Shown: piece after piece, positions 1-8,117 of the stretch
Layout: every line of letters begins with the position of its first letter
Position numbering within the stretch: position 1 is the first letter of the stretch
NCBI GenBank assembly: GCA_002448715.1
Contig: DJZU01000029.1
Span: 3,665-21,594 of the forward strand
DNA: 17,930 bases
Source of the DNA: Candidatus Neomicrothrix sp. UBA6944
GTDB taxonomy: Bacteria; Actinomycetota; Acidimicrobiia; Acidimicrobiales; Poriferisodalaceae
Direction: 5' to 3'
The notes under the pieces: generated by a model
The model's input: the letters and a program-made list of their open reading frames with translations, nothing else
Databases searched by the model: none
Told to the model about the DNA's origin: nothing
Position numbers and translations under genes: made by a program

Positions 1-467
1 GCCATTCCTGAGATCGCCTGAATGATTGGGTCGTACACAGGTCGGTCCACGTAGGGCCCATCTGCGCCGAAGCCTGACACCGACAGATAGATCAAATCCG
101 GGTTCGCACTAGAGAGATCTGGGTAGGCAATCTTTAGCCGTTCTGCCACACCAGGGCGAAAATTTTGGATGAAGACGTCTGCCTCGGAGACGAGTTGCAT
201 CAGAATGTCGCGACCCACATCAGATCTGACATCGAGATCCATGCCCCTTTTGTTCCGGTGCATGTGAACCCAGCACCCGGACTGATCGCCGCTGGTCGCC
301 CCGGTCATTCGCATCACATCAGGAGTGCCGACCTTCTCGATGAAGACCACATCAGCACCAAATTCGGCGAGCCAGGAACTCACCCACGGGCCAGCGACAG
401 CGCTTGACACATCAACAACCTTGATTCCAGCCAAAGGACCGTTGTTGTTATCGTTTCGCTCTTCCAC
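1..467 (-). CDS. CaiB/BaiF class III CoA-transferase, N-terminal part (cut by left edge)
   Basis: This is the first 155 codons of a cytosolic CoA-transferase that moves CoA between an acyl-CoA donor and a carboxylate acceptor. I translated it by hand from a GTG at 467. It opens with the family's first beta-alpha unit (DVSSAVAGPW, then LAEFGADVVFIEK). This is followed by HMHRNKRGMDLD, the 'NRNKRS..LDL' position, then ADVFIQNFRPG, and LIYLSVSGFGADGPY. It ends at VYDPIIQAISGMA, just before the catalytic aspartate (near residue 169 in formyl-CoA transferase), which therefore cannot be checked. The start is supported by GGAGA at 480-476, eight bases upstream. The gene begins 4 bases after the hydrolase stop, so it is the last visible gene of a four-gene operon. 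Substrate unknown. Confidence 0.9.
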   Translation of the reverse strand, partial: MEERNDNNNGPLAGIKVVDVSSAVAGPWVSSWLAEFGADVVFIEKVGTPDVMRMTGATSGDQSGCWVHMHRNKRGMDLDVRSDVGRDILMQLVSEADVFIQNFRPGVAERLKIAYPDLSSANPDLIYLSVSGFGADGPYVDRPVYDPIIQAISGM

Positions 468-471
468 AGCC

Positions 472-1269
472 TCAATCTCCAGAAATCGGATGTCTCATGA
501 TGAAATCCATAGCAGCCCGATTCCAACCCGCTGGGTCATGGGCATTGACTGCATGGGAAGCTGATAATTCAACAATCTCGACCCCAGTAATTTTCTTCAC
601 CTGAGGTAAATGGCGTTGAAAACGTTCCTCCTCGACCCCATTTGTGAACAAAACCGGTGCCGTGATCTTTTCTAACGAATCTCCCAGAGGAAGCGCATAA
701 TTGGTCACACGGAAAGAAGCTGAAATGCCAGCGGCAGTGTGTTCGCTGAATTCATTAGCCAACAGTTTCAGAGTTGACGCAGCGATGCGTTTCGAACGAC
801 CAGGGTTGACCCAACTGTCACGTAAACACTCCACCCCTTCCTCGTCGACCTGGTCAGCGATCTTGCTCACCATGGTTCGGTTGCGTTCTTGCCACTCGTT
901 TGGCTCAGCGAACCCAGATGCCGAGTTGGTGATGATGAGCCCTGCCACCCGGTCGGGGTGGCTCACGGCGTAGTGCATCACTAAAGCAGCTCCCATGGAC
1001 TGGCCAACTAGCCAAATTTGTTCGACCTGTAGTTCTTTGCGGATGTGTTCGAACTCCTCGACATAGCCGTCTGGTTCGTAGCGCTTCGGTTCCTCAGGGC
1101 TGGGAGACTTTCCGTGGCCCCACAACTCAACCACTACCGGTCTGCAAACGGTCTGCAAGGCGGAAATGTTGTCGCTCCAATAGGACCGACTACCCAATGC
1201 ACCGTGAACTAAAAGAGCTACTGGGCCGACTCCATTGTGGACCACTTTGTGTAAATGTTGATCGGACAC
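472..1269 (-). CDS. Alpha/beta-fold hydrolase
   Basis: A 265-residue single-domain hydrolase of the usual family length, with no signal peptide, so probably cytosolic. The oxyanion-hole strand VHGALGSRSYW is at about 21-31. The nucleophile elbow is GQSMG with Ser91 at its centre. The C-terminal histidine is His239 in SASHAVNAHDPAGW. The acid after the sixth strand lies near 210-216 (NGVEEE), so it would be Glu rather than the commoner Asp. WGHGKS (50-55) is the typical loop after strand 4. The start is GTG at 1269; an in-frame TGA lies ten bases upstream, so no longer form is possible, but the ribosome site is weak. It sits 47 bases after the EamA transporter and 4 bases before the CoA-transferase gene. 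It could be an ester, lactone or thioester hydrolase; the sequence does not decide. Confidence 0.88.
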   Translation of the reverse strand: MSDQHLHKVVHNGVGPVALLVHGALGSRSYWSDNISALQTVCRPVVVELWGHGKSPSPEEPKRYEPDGYVEEFEHIRKELQVEQIWLVGQSMGAALVMHYAVSHPDRVAGLIITNSASGFAEPNEWQERNRTMVSKIADQVDEEGVECLRDSWVNPGRSKRIAASTLKLLANEFSEHTAAGISASFRVTNYALPLGDSLEKITAPVLFTNGVEEERFQRHLPQVKKITGVEIVELSASHAVNAHDPAGWNRAAMDFIMRHPISGD

Positions 1270-1316
1270 TAATAGCCATCATGCACCGAAAACAAACACC
1301 CTTGCTTTCTTTCTGT

Positions 1317-2219
1317 CTAGGTAACTGATCTTCGCGGAGAGCCCGGGGATTGCTCATCGCCTGAGAGTTCTTTGAGTCCAAAACCTGCATGAACAACTAA
1401 GACGCCGAGAACCATACATCCGCCGATTACCGCTCGAAGCGAGATATCTTCACCCACCACCCACGCAGCAAAAACTGGGCTCAAAGCGGTTTCCCCTAAC
1501 AGCAAAAGTGCTGTTTCCGGGCTTGGTAGCAGGCGCCCGCCCAAAGTAATGAGAGCCATCGCGACAGGCAAAATGATCAGGCCTAGCAAGAGCATCAAAG
1601 CGAAATCTTTGCCTGACAGCGCAGCATCGGTTCCGATTACGGCCAAGGTGATGCACCCGAGAAATCCGCCACAAGCGGCAGTGGGAACCATATCGAGGTG
1701 CTTATTCACGCGGATGATCGTTAAGTTGGCCGAAAAACCGAGGGAACAGCAAAGTGCGAATAAGTTCCCATCGCTCATTAGCCCACCTGAGGTTCCCCCT
1801 ACAGCGATAGCAACCCCTATGAGAGCAAAAGGCATTGAAATAAGGGTCCGCCGGGCCACCGTGACCCCGACAAAAACTCTGGTCCACAGAGCAGCCCAAA
1901 ATGGTGAGAGAGCCAAAATCAGTACAACGTTAGATACGGGAGCGCGGTCGACGGCGACGACAAACAAAATTGTCCCCGACCCCGACAAGACGCTGGCCAC
2001 TATTCCCCAACGCCCGAGTGCTATCAACACCCCCCAAAGTTCTCCCCGATATCGCGCCGTCAGAAATATGCCGAGGGCAACACCCAACAAACCGGTACGC
2101 CACATAGCGTTTGTCATACTCGAAGCTTCGACGAGTCTGACAAACGTTGCGTCTGGGATGATCGCTGCTACCCCGAGAGAAGTGAGTAGCAACCCTCGAC
2201 GATGTTCAGACCCAGCCAC
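1317..2219 (-). CDS. EamA-family (DMT superfamily) ten-helix transporter
   Basis: A 300-residue inner-membrane protein made almost entirely of hydrophobic stretches, consistent with two five-helix EamA repeats. The first repeat runs from about 9 to 142 and the second from about 151 to 282. The second ends with the family-typical helix pair ETALLLLGETALSPVFAAWV then VIGGCMVLGVLVV. The tail (283-300) is short, polar and probably cytosolic. The start is GTG at 2219, two bases after the TAA of the flavoprotein gene, which suggests translational coupling. The next in-frame ATG (residue 35) would cut off helix 1. Family members export or import amino acids, nucleobases or small amines. Its place between an amine oxidoreductase and a hydrolase suggests it moves the pathway's substrate or product, but direction and ligand are inference. 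Confidence 0.9.
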   Translation of the reverse strand: MAGSEHRRGLLLTSLGVAAIIPDATFVRLVEASSMTNAMWRTGLLGVALGIFLTARYRGELWGVLIALGRWGIVASVLSGSGTILFVVAVDRAPVSNVVLILALSPFWAALWTRVFVGVTVARRTLISMPFALIGVAIAVGGTSGGLMSDGNLFALCCSLGFSANLTIIRVNKHLDMVPTAACGGFLGCITLAVIGTDAALSGKDFALMLLLGLIILPVAMALITLGGRLLPSPETALLLLGETALSPVFAAWVVGEDISLRAVIGGCMVLGVLVVHAGFGLKELSGDEQSPGSPRRSVT

Positions 2220-2221
2220 CC

Positions 2222-4696
2222 TTAAGTGCGATCCAAATGGATTGGCAACGTCTCGCGAATCAACTGATTGGTTGGATCGTAAAAACTGCGAATGCTTGGG
2301 GTGACGGAGCGTCGACGCGTACCAATTTCAATTTCCCATGTCGCACTATTAAGCCACGCCTGGTCAACGCCAGCGCGGTTAGTTACATATGCCATCGTGA
2401 GGCAACGATCTTCGGTGTAACTCCACATGCCCCCTGTAGTGCGACCCACATAGATGCCGTCGCGAAAGATGGGGTCATCGTGGTAACTGATTAAGTCCGA
2501 GTCTTCGACTCGAAACTGGATAAGGCGTTTGGTTCGGGGGATGTCCTTTTGTTTTAGTAATGCATCTCGTCCTATGAACCCACCTGGTTTGTCCCATGCG
2601 ACGGCGAAACCGAGCCCTGCTTCCAGAGGAGTATCTTCGTCAGAAATGTCGTGCCCCCAGTGGCGGTAGCCCGATTCAAGACGCAGAGAGTTCATGGCGT
2701 GAAATCCAGCGTGACGAAGACCAACCGATTGACCCGCTTCGACGATTGACAAATAAAGCGTTTCTGCGGAGTCGGAGGGAACGTATAGTTCCCATCCCAA
2801 TTCTCCGACATAACTCATGCGCAACGCCCTACAAACCGTTCCCCCAACCTCAATCTCTCGCATGCTGCCAAAAGGACAGTGTGCGTTGGATAAATCGGCA
2901 TCGGAAATACTTTGGAGCAGATGGCGAGAAGATGGACCCATGACGCCGAGGACACTCCAGTGCTCGGTGATATCTGAAATCTCCACATTGCGTTGTCGGC
3001 AGGCACGCCGTAACCATGCCCAATCACGAGTTTGGGAAGCGGCGCTAGTGATCACCCAAAATTCGTCTTCGCTGAGGCGGGTGACGGTTAGATCGGCTTC
3101 GATGCCGCCTCGATCATTAAGCCACTGGGTGTAGACGCCGTGACCGGGATCGACGGCTATCGCATTAGAACTTAACTGCTCAAGAACTTCGAGGGCTTCT
3201 GGACCCCGGACAAAAAACTTGGCGAAAGAACTTTGGTCGAAAAGCCCAACGGCGTTTCGCACGGCATCACATTCGGCACCCGTATTTTCGTGCCAGTTTT
3301 GTTTTCCGTAGGAGTACTCGTATTGAGGGTCTTGGCCTTCGCGAGCGAACCAATTTGGGCGTTCCCATCCGGCGGTCTCACCAAAAACCGCTCCTGCGGC
3401 GGCCATGGCATCATGTAGCGCACTTTTTCGCACTCCTCGAGCTGATTCGTACTGACGGAACGGCCAGTGCATTGCGTAAAGAAGCCCCAACGACTCCGAA
3501 ATTCGATCCTCGAGGTAGGAACGATCGTTTTGAAAGGGGAAAGACCGACGGATATCGACTCCCGATAGGTCCATAGGGGGATGCCCGTCGACGATCCAAT
3601 CGGCCATAACCCAACCCGCCCCACCGGCAGTTTGAATGCCTACCGAATTGAAACCGGCCGCGACAAAGCATCGGTCAACTTCAGGTGCTTCTCCTAGGTA
3701 GAAGGTGCCGTCTGGAGTGAAGGCCTCAGGTCCGTTGAAGAACAATTGCAAACCAGCGTCCGCTAAAGAAGGCATTCGATGACAGGCCGCCTCGAAGATG
3801 GGTCCTATATGGTCCCAGTCTTCGGGCAAGGTGCCGAAACAAAAATCACGAGGAATGCCATCAAGATTCCAAATTTTTGCTTTGGGTTCGAAAAATCCGG
3901 CCATGATCTTGCCGGTCTCTTCTTTGAAATAGGTGTAATTGCTCGGATCCCGAACAATTGGCATGCCTCGTTCCGCTCCGTCGAGAGGCTCAGTCACTAT
4001 GTAGAAGTGTTCGCAGGCTTGGAGAGGCACGTTGACGCCGATTGTTTCAGCGAGGTGGCGTGTCCACATTCCAGCCGCCATGACAACTGACTCGGCGAGA
4101 ACAGTCTGACCTTCCTCTGTCTCTACGCCGATACAGGCATCACCTTTTTTAAGCAGCCGATCCACAGCAACTCCTTCAACGACTCTGGCTCCGCCGCTGC
4201 GGGCGCCCTTAATCAAGGCCATGGTCGTATCCACAGGTGATGTTTGCCCGTCTTTAGGAATGAAGAGGGCGCCGACCAGGTCGTCTGTGCGCAAGAGCGG
4301 CACCTTTTCACTTAGCTCGTCCATACCGATTTCCCGAATGTCAACTCCAACGGTTGACGCCATCGAAATTCCCCGACGCATCTCTTCCCAACGCTCACGA
4401 TCCGAAGCAACCGAAATCGAACCGGGAGATCTATACCCTGTCGCTTGACCAGTTTCATCTTCCAGCTCTTCGAACAAGCGTGTTGAGTACGTCGCTAATT
4501 TGGTGAGGGAATGGGTCGATTTGAGTTGGGAGACTAAACCTGCGGCGTGCCAGGTTGTACCACCTGTCAGCTGTCCTTGTTCTAAAAGCAAAACGTCCGA
4601 GACGCCTCTTTTGGTCAGGTGATAGGCGATACTCGCGCCGATGATGCCGCCACCGACAACGATTACCTGGGCTCGGTCCGGAAGCTCAACAGTCAT
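2222..4696 (-). CDS. Dimethylglycine/sarcosine dehydrogenase-like flavoprotein with folate-binding domain
   Basis: An 824-residue protein with the full layout and length of mitochondrial and bacterial dimethylglycine dehydrogenases. An FAD-binding DAO domain spans about 8-370 with the dinucleotide motif VVGGGIIGASIAYHL (13-27). A linking FAO_M-type segment spans about 372-430. A GCV_T (aminomethyltransferase-like) domain spans about 435-705 and its C-terminal barrel about 720-815. TTWHAAGLV holds His50, matching the histidine that binds FAD covalently in dimethylglycine dehydrogenase. SYVGELGWELYVP (628-640) and GGIEADLTVTRL (530-541) are folate-domain signatures; Asp535 probably matches the folate-site aspartate of the bacterial oxidase. 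The expected reaction is oxidative N-demethylation, with the one-carbon unit passed to tetrahydrofolate. ATG start at 4696; no strong ribosome site seen. It heads the minus-strand operon. Sarcosine or methylaminobutanoate oxidation are alternatives. Confidence 0.9.
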   Translation of the reverse strand: MTVELPDRAQVIVVGGGIIGASIAYHLTKRGVSDVLLLEQGQLTGGTTWHAAGLVSQLKSTHSLTKLATYSTRLFEELEDETGQATGYRSPGSISVASDRERWEEMRRGISMASTVGVDIREIGMDELSEKVPLLRTDDLVGALFIPKDGQTSPVDTTMALIKGARSGGARVVEGVAVDRLLKKGDACIGVETEEGQTVLAESVVMAAGMWTRHLAETIGVNVPLQACEHFYIVTEPLDGAERGMPIVRDPSNYTYFKEETGKIMAGFFEPKAKIWNLDGIPRDFCFGTLPEDWDHIGPIFEAACHRMPSLADAGLQLFFNGPEAFTPDGTFYLGEAPEVDRCFVAAGFNSVGIQTAGGAGWVMADWIVDGHPPMDLSGVDIRRSFPFQNDRSYLEDRISESLGLLYAMHWPFRQYESARGVRKSALHDAMAAAGAVFGETAGWERPNWFAREGQDPQYEYSYGKQNWHENTGAECDAVRNAVGLFDQSSFAKFFVRGPEALEVLEQLSSNAIAVDPGHGVYTQWLNDRGGIEADLTVTRLSEDEFWVITSAASQTRDWAWLRRACRQRNVEISDITEHWSVLGVMGPSSRHLLQSISDADLSNAHCPFGSMREIEVGGTVCRALRMSYVGELGWELYVPSDSAETLYLSIVEAGQSVGLRHAGFHAMNSLRLESGYRHWGHDISDEDTPLEAGLGFAVAWDKPGGFIGRDALLKQKDIPRTKRLIQFRVEDSDLISYHDDPIFRDGIYVGRTTGGMWSYTEDRCLTMAYVTNRAGVDQAWLNSATWEIEIGTRRRSVTPSIRSFYDPTNQLIRETLPIHLDRT

Positions 4697-4744
4697 GGTT
4701 CGGTAAATCTAGACGCATCTTTCAATGCCGGCGGCACTTCTCGA

Positions 4745-4767
4745 CGCGCTGCCTGTCCAACAGCGCG
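4745..4767. promoter_or_regulatory. 7-bp perfect inverted repeat in divergent intergenic region (possible operator)
   Basis: CGCGCTG at 4745-4751 and CAGCGCG at 4761-4767 are exact reverse complements separated by nine bases. They lie in the 110-base gap (4697-4806) between the divergently transcribed flavoprotein and SDR genes. Half-site size and spacing fit a dimeric regulator, but an RNA hairpin or chance is possible. I could not identify convincing -35/-10 boxes around it. Confidence 0.3.
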
Positions 4768-4806
4768 AAGATGTACGTCACTGCTGTGGGGGATAGGAAA
4801 CATTAG

Positions 4807-5589
4807 ATGAAACTGGACTTGAATGGGCGAAGAGCTGTCGTGACCGGCGCCAGCCTTGGGATAGGAGCGGCGACCGTTCGACTTCTTTCAGATATGGGCG
4901 CCGAGATCGAATTTTGTGCACGTAACGAAGAAGCTGTTGAGGAGTTAGCGAGCCACCAATCAGTCAGCGGCAACCCGATCTATGGGCACGTCGCTGACAT
5001 GGGGAACAAAACGTCAGTAGAACAATTTCTTTCGGAGGTCAGCGCCAGAGGAGCAGTGTCGATCTTGGTGAACAATGTCGGAGCATCCCCTTCGCGAAAT
5101 TTTCAGTACATGAGTGACCAAGATTGGACTGATCTCCATGAGCTCAACCTGATGTCCGCAGTGAGATGCAGCCGACACTTCCTCGCCGACATGCGCGAGC
5201 AGCAGTGGGGTCGGATCATCATGATCGCGAGCGGCGCCGCAAAATATCCAGGAGCGGCGCTTGTGGACTATGCCGCGACCAAAGCTGCCATGGTCGCCAC
5301 GGGAAAGGCGTTGGCGGGTAAATACGGCAAAGATGGTGTCTTAGTTAATTCGGTTCTACCGGGGTTAATCCACACAGCCATGTGGGATCGGGCTGCGGGA
5401 GAAGTGGCGGAAGCGATAGGAAGCTCGGCCGCAGACGTCTTGGCAAACAATTCAAAAAGCGTTCCAGTAGGGCGTTACGGAACCGCCGACGAGGTTGCCA
5501 ACGTCATCGCTTTCTTGTGCAGCGACGCCGCATCGTACGTAAATGGCGCCGCTATCGATGTTGACGGGGGTCAGGGAACCCACGTGTAA
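4807..5589 (+). CDS. Short-chain dehydrogenase/reductase (SDR), classical type
   Basis: A 260-residue cytosolic NAD(P)-dependent oxidoreductase of normal classical-SDR length. The cofactor motif is TGASLGIG (13-20). NNVG (89-92) stands in for the usual NNAG. The catalytic set is Asn114, Ser142, Tyr155 and Lys159 (YAATK). The C-terminal DVDGG (251-255) is the common FabG-like ending. The ATG at 4807 is preceded by AGGA at 4795-4798, eight bases away. It is transcribed alone, divergently from the dimethylglycine-dehydrogenase-like operon, and ends 20 bases before the convergent crotonase-fold gene. It shares the pattern PGLI.T.MW with the other SDR of this window (15534-16280), so both probably belong to one subfamily. 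It probably oxidises a hydroxyacyl or alcohol intermediate; the substrate cannot be read from the sequence. Confidence 0.93.
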   Translation: MKLDLNGRRAVVTGASLGIGAATVRLLSDMGAEIEFCARNEEAVEELASHQSVSGNPIYGHVADMGNKTSVEQFLSEVSARGAVSILVNNVGASPSRNFQYMSDQDWTDLHELNLMSAVRCSRHFLADMREQQWGRIIMIASGAAKYPGAALVDYAATKAAMVATGKALAGKYGKDGVLVNSVLPGLIHTAMWDRAAGEVAEAIGSSAADVLANNSKSVPVGRYGTADEVANVIAFLCSDAASYVNGAAIDVDGGQGTHV

Positions 5590-5609
5590 CCACAGAGTGA
5601 GCGCCCGCT

Positions 5610-6449
5610 CTACATGCTTCGGCGCCGATGATTTTCTAGGGCGACTTCGACCATCGGACGGCGCTTTTCGTCGGTTTGTTCGATGTAGCTTCCCGGGTCT
5701 TTCTCACCCATGCGGGCAAGAACATACATGGAGTGAGCAGCCTGGGTGTGGGCGGTAAACCCCTGGGTCTCCTCAGCGTGATTGATTGCTGTTTTCATCA
5801 TCCGCAACTGGAAAGGGTCGTTTTGAGCGACTCGTCGCGCCCAATCGAGGGTGTAGTCGGCGAGATCGGAAACGGGGGTTGTGTGATTTACCAGGCCTAG
5901 ATCCTGCGCCTCGTTGGCATCAATGAAGCGACTTTCAAATAGCAATTCTTTGACCTTTCGAGGGTGAAGGTCCCATGGCATGCAGAAGTACTGGAAGTGG
6001 CTTCCCAGGAACATGGCGTTATTTGCGGCAAAAATGACATCCATTGCCGACGCAATCATCCAACCTCCAAAAATGCAGTAGCCCTGCACGGCGGCCACTG
6101 TTGGTTTCGGTATCTCTCGCCAACGCTTGGTATTGGCATAAAATTGCTCCCAAGTGCGGTCATACCAGCCCCGAATACCGGGCTCCCATGGTCGTTCCGC
6201 TTGATCGGTAAGTTCTTCCGCTGTGCCTAAGTCATGTCCTGCTGAGAAATGGTCGCCGGCTCCGAACAGGCAAATAACGTTCACTTGTGGGTCTTGCGCG
6301 GCAGCCATAAAGGCCTCATCAAGTTCCTCTAACAATACGCGGCTCTGAGCGTTCCGATACTCGGGTCGATCAACAGTGACGCTTGCTACCCGGTCGGCAA
6401 CCTCGTAGCGGATATAACGGCCAGCTTCATCTCGATGTTGTTCAGTCAT
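5610..6449 (-). CDS. Enoyl-CoA hydratase/isomerase (crotonase) family protein lacking canonical glutamates
   Basis: A 279-residue crotonase-fold protein acting on acyl-CoA thioesters. The oxyanion-hole region HFSAGHDLG (67-75) and the second CoA-site segment GYCIFGGWMIASAMD (123-137) are clear. DLGLVNHTTP (183-192) is the usual 'A..GLV..v.' element. By alignment in mind with rat enoyl-CoA hydratase (Glu144, Glu164), the equivalent positions here are Met131 and His151, so simple syn-hydration is doubtful. The stretch MPWDLHPRKVKELLF (157-171) resembles a known actinobacterial subfamily reading HPW.L.PRKAKE. I chose the ATG at 6449. An upstream GTG at 6491 adds 14 unconserved-looking residues, and neither start has a strong ribosome site. 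It lies 106 bases after the amidase gene on the same strand, probably co-transcribed. It may be an isomerase, dehydratase or hydrolase of this superfamily. Confidence 0.9.
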   Translation of the reverse strand: MTEQHRDEAGRYIRYEVADRVASVTVDRPEYRNAQSRVLLEELDEAFMAAAQDPQVNVICLFGAGDHFSAGHDLGTAEELTDQAERPWEPGIRGWYDRTWEQFYANTKRWREIPKPTVAAVQGYCIFGGWMIASAMDVIFAANNAMFLGSHFQYFCMPWDLHPRKVKELLFESRFIDANEAQDLGLVNHTTPVSDLADYTLDWARRVAQNDPFQLRMMKTAINHAEETQGFTAHTQAAHSMYVLARMGEKDPGSYIEQTDEKRRPMVEVALENHRRRSM

Positions 6450-6555
6450 TGCACCGTAGTAGCACGGCTCTGACCCTCGTGTGGACAACACCGTGTCGAG
6501 CCCAATGATTAGCCCAAGGCCACTAGAGAAATAGAGGAGGTTTGTTAACTGTTAC

Positions 6556-7992
6556 TCAAAATCCAGATGGACGTTGAAAGCCACCCAACGCTTCCTGAAG
6601 GAATCGCCCAGCTGCCAAAGTTGTTCGATCCTCAAGAAATGGGCCGGCTATTTGCACGCCGACTGGTTTGCCATCAATCTGACCCACTGGAACCACAGTC
6701 GCAGGTAGCCAAGAAACTCCGGTAAGACCCATCCACTTAAGCTGATCCGAGTAGAGACGCTCTGCTCCATCTACCTCAATTGTTCTCGCAGAAAAGGGAG
6801 TTGAATGGTCGTGTCGAATCGCCTCGGTGAGAGTTACGGGCAGTAACACCACGTCGAAACGGTTAAAGAACTCCCGCCACTTGTTCCTCTGCTGTAGCCG
6901 ACGTTCATGCCAACTCAGCCACTCGCGATGCCTCATTGACGCATACCAAATACCTAACTCGCCTTGAGGTTCCTCATCGCTTGCAGCTTGCTCTTCGATT
7001 TCGGAAAGTGTCCAGGTTCCAGCCTCCGCTGCCGACAACAGATGCCGGAACGTATCGACAGCTTTCTCAAAGGTGAAGTCAGGCCGAGCTTCGTAATCAA
7101 CCTCCGCGCCTGCGTCCTCAAACGCAGCTGCTGCCTTGAGCAGAAGGTTCCGATAGTCAGCGCTAACCGGGGCAGTCTCTTCGTCGACCCACACTGCAAC
7201 TCGGAAGTCATTAACTGCGTTGTGGCGAGCCGGTGGCAGGGTCAATGAGTACGCGACCTGGTTCCAATCATCGGGGCCAGCTAGAAGATCGAGGGCCAGC
7301 TCTAAATCGTCAACATCTCTTGCCATGGGCCCCGCTACCGCTATGTCAGCCTGGCTAAGAGTTCCTGGCATGCCCGGAATTTGCCCTAATGCTGACACAA
7401 CGCCGTAGCTCGGTTTGTGGCCGCATACACCTGACCAATGCGAGGGAATACGAATAGAACCACCGATGTCTGACCCCAACTCCAGCGGTGTGTAGCCCGC
7501 TGCCAGAGCCGCCCCGGACCCACCGGAAGAACCGCCAGGAGTGCATTCAATGTCGTAGGGATTTGCTGTCGTCCCATACACCTTGTTGTAGGACTGAAGA
7601 TCGCCGGCCCAAATAGGGAGATTGGTTTTCCCGTAAACGATCGCTCCCGCGGCTTTGTATCGAGCGACAGGGTCAGCGTCTTTGTCTGGAACGAGTTCTG
7701 CTAGCTCCGGTGCGCCAGACGTAGTGATCAGGCCCTCCGTTTGAAAACTGTCCTTGATTGTTATTGGCACTCCATGGAGAGGTCCCAGTTCGTCGCCCCG
7801 CGCTGTAGCCTCATCAGCCTCGTCTGCTGCCGCCAACGCCCGTTCGGCATCCAACGCAACTACCGCGTTAATGGGCCCATCAAGACGTTCAACTCGACTC
7901 AATGCCGCCTCAAGCAACTCGCGGCTGGATACCTCTTTTGAGGCAATTGACGCTGCAGTCTCTAATGCCGTGCTGTAACTGTGATCGGTCAC
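6556..7992 (-). CDS. Amidase signature (AS) family amidase
   Basis: A 478-residue amidase of standard family length that hydrolyses a carboxamide to acid plus ammonia or amine; no signal peptide, so cytosolic. The Ser-cisSer-Lys triad is complete: Lys80 in GVPITIKDSF, Ser155 in TPGGSSGGSGAA and Ser179 in SDIGGSIRIP. The 24-residue gap between the two serines equals that in malonamidase and FAAH. WSGVCGHKPSYG (186-197) is the usual following motif. The GTG at 7992 has GGAGGA at 8002-7997, with a short four-base gap. The gene is the first of a minus-strand pair with the crotonase-fold gene and is divergent from the fused CoA-transferase. Substrate not predictable: AS enzymes include aryl-acylamidases, indoleacetamide hydrolases and lactam-derived amide hydrolases. 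It is not likely GatA, because no gatB/gatC accompany it. Confidence 0.93.
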   Translation of the reverse strand: MTDHSYSTALETAASIASKEVSSRELLEAALSRVERLDGPINAVVALDAERALAAADEADEATARGDELGPLHGVPITIKDSFQTEGLITTSGAPELAELVPDKDADPVARYKAAGAIVYGKTNLPIWAGDLQSYNKVYGTTANPYDIECTPGGSSGGSGAALAAGYTPLELGSDIGGSIRIPSHWSGVCGHKPSYGVVSALGQIPGMPGTLSQADIAVAGPMARDVDDLELALDLLAGPDDWNQVAYSLTLPPARHNAVNDFRVAVWVDEETAPVSADYRNLLLKAAAAFEDAGAEVDYEARPDFTFEKAVDTFRHLLSAAEAGTWTLSEIEEQAASDEEPQGELGIWYASMRHREWLSWHERRLQQRNKWREFFNRFDVVLLPVTLTEAIRHDHSTPFSARTIEVDGAERLYSDQLKWMGLTGVSWLPATVVPVGQIDGKPVGVQIAGPFLEDRTTLAAGRFLQEALGGFQRPSGF

Positions 7993-8032
7993 TGTGTCCT
8001 CCGCTATGCATCGACGAATGGTCTTACGTTAA

Positions 8033-8056
8033 TGGGTTGCGCCGGCCAGCAACCCA
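8033..8056. promoter_or_regulatory. 8-bp perfect inverted repeat, candidate operator or leader hairpin
   Basis: TGGGTTGC at 8033-8040 and GCAACCCA at 8049-8056 are exact reverse complements around an eight-base spacer that itself contains GCCGGC. It is the strongest dyad in the window and lies in the 155-base divergent gap (7993-8147) between the amidase and the fused CoA-transferase. It could be a regulator site serving both promoters, or a stem-loop in either leader. No regulator gene is present nearby. Confidence 0.4.
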
Positions 8057-8076
8057 GAAAATCTCTAATCCCCATG

Positions 8077-8101
8077 CCAGAAAAACTGGGTCTGGTTTTT
8101 T
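8077..8101 (+). terminator. Possible small terminator/attenuator-like hairpin with T-run
   Basis: CCAGA (8077-8081) pairs with TCTGG (8091-8095), immediately followed by six T's (8096-8101). AAAAAC (8081-8086) and GTTTTT (8095-8100) offer an alternative pairing. On the plus strand this looks like a weak intrinsic terminator about 45 bases ahead of the CoA-transferase start. The stem is short, so read-through or chance is quite possible. Confidence 0.2.
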
Positions 8102-8117
8102 GTCACGAAATAGTGAA

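Noticed and set aside
165..564. Two overlapping plus-strand frames at the left edge
   Set aside because: They lie opposite the CoA-transferase start and the hydrolase end, which have good family motifs on the minus strand.
1549..2304. A 251-codon plus-strand frame opposite the EamA transporter
   Set aside because: The product is Pro/Thr/Ala/Arg-rich without any domain, and the minus-strand frame is a clear ten-helix transporter. It is an antisense shadow.
5599..5628. GAGCG-cc-CGCTC hairpin and palindrome TCGGCGCCGA near the convergent SDR/crotonase stops, as a bidirectional terminator
   Set aside because: Stems are only five bases with tiny loops, no T-run follows on either strand, and the palindrome lies inside the crotonase-fold coding sequence.
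6450..6491. N-terminal extension of the crotonase-fold protein from GTG 6491
   Set aside because: The extra 14 residues do not resemble the family N-terminus and no ribosome site precedes the GTG; kept only as an alternative.
6450..6555. GAGGAGG on the plus strand at 6533-6539 as a ribosome site for a hidden gene in the amidase/crotonase gap
   Set aside because: No start codon at a suitable distance opens a frame of meaningful length; the 106-base gap holds nothing else I can support.
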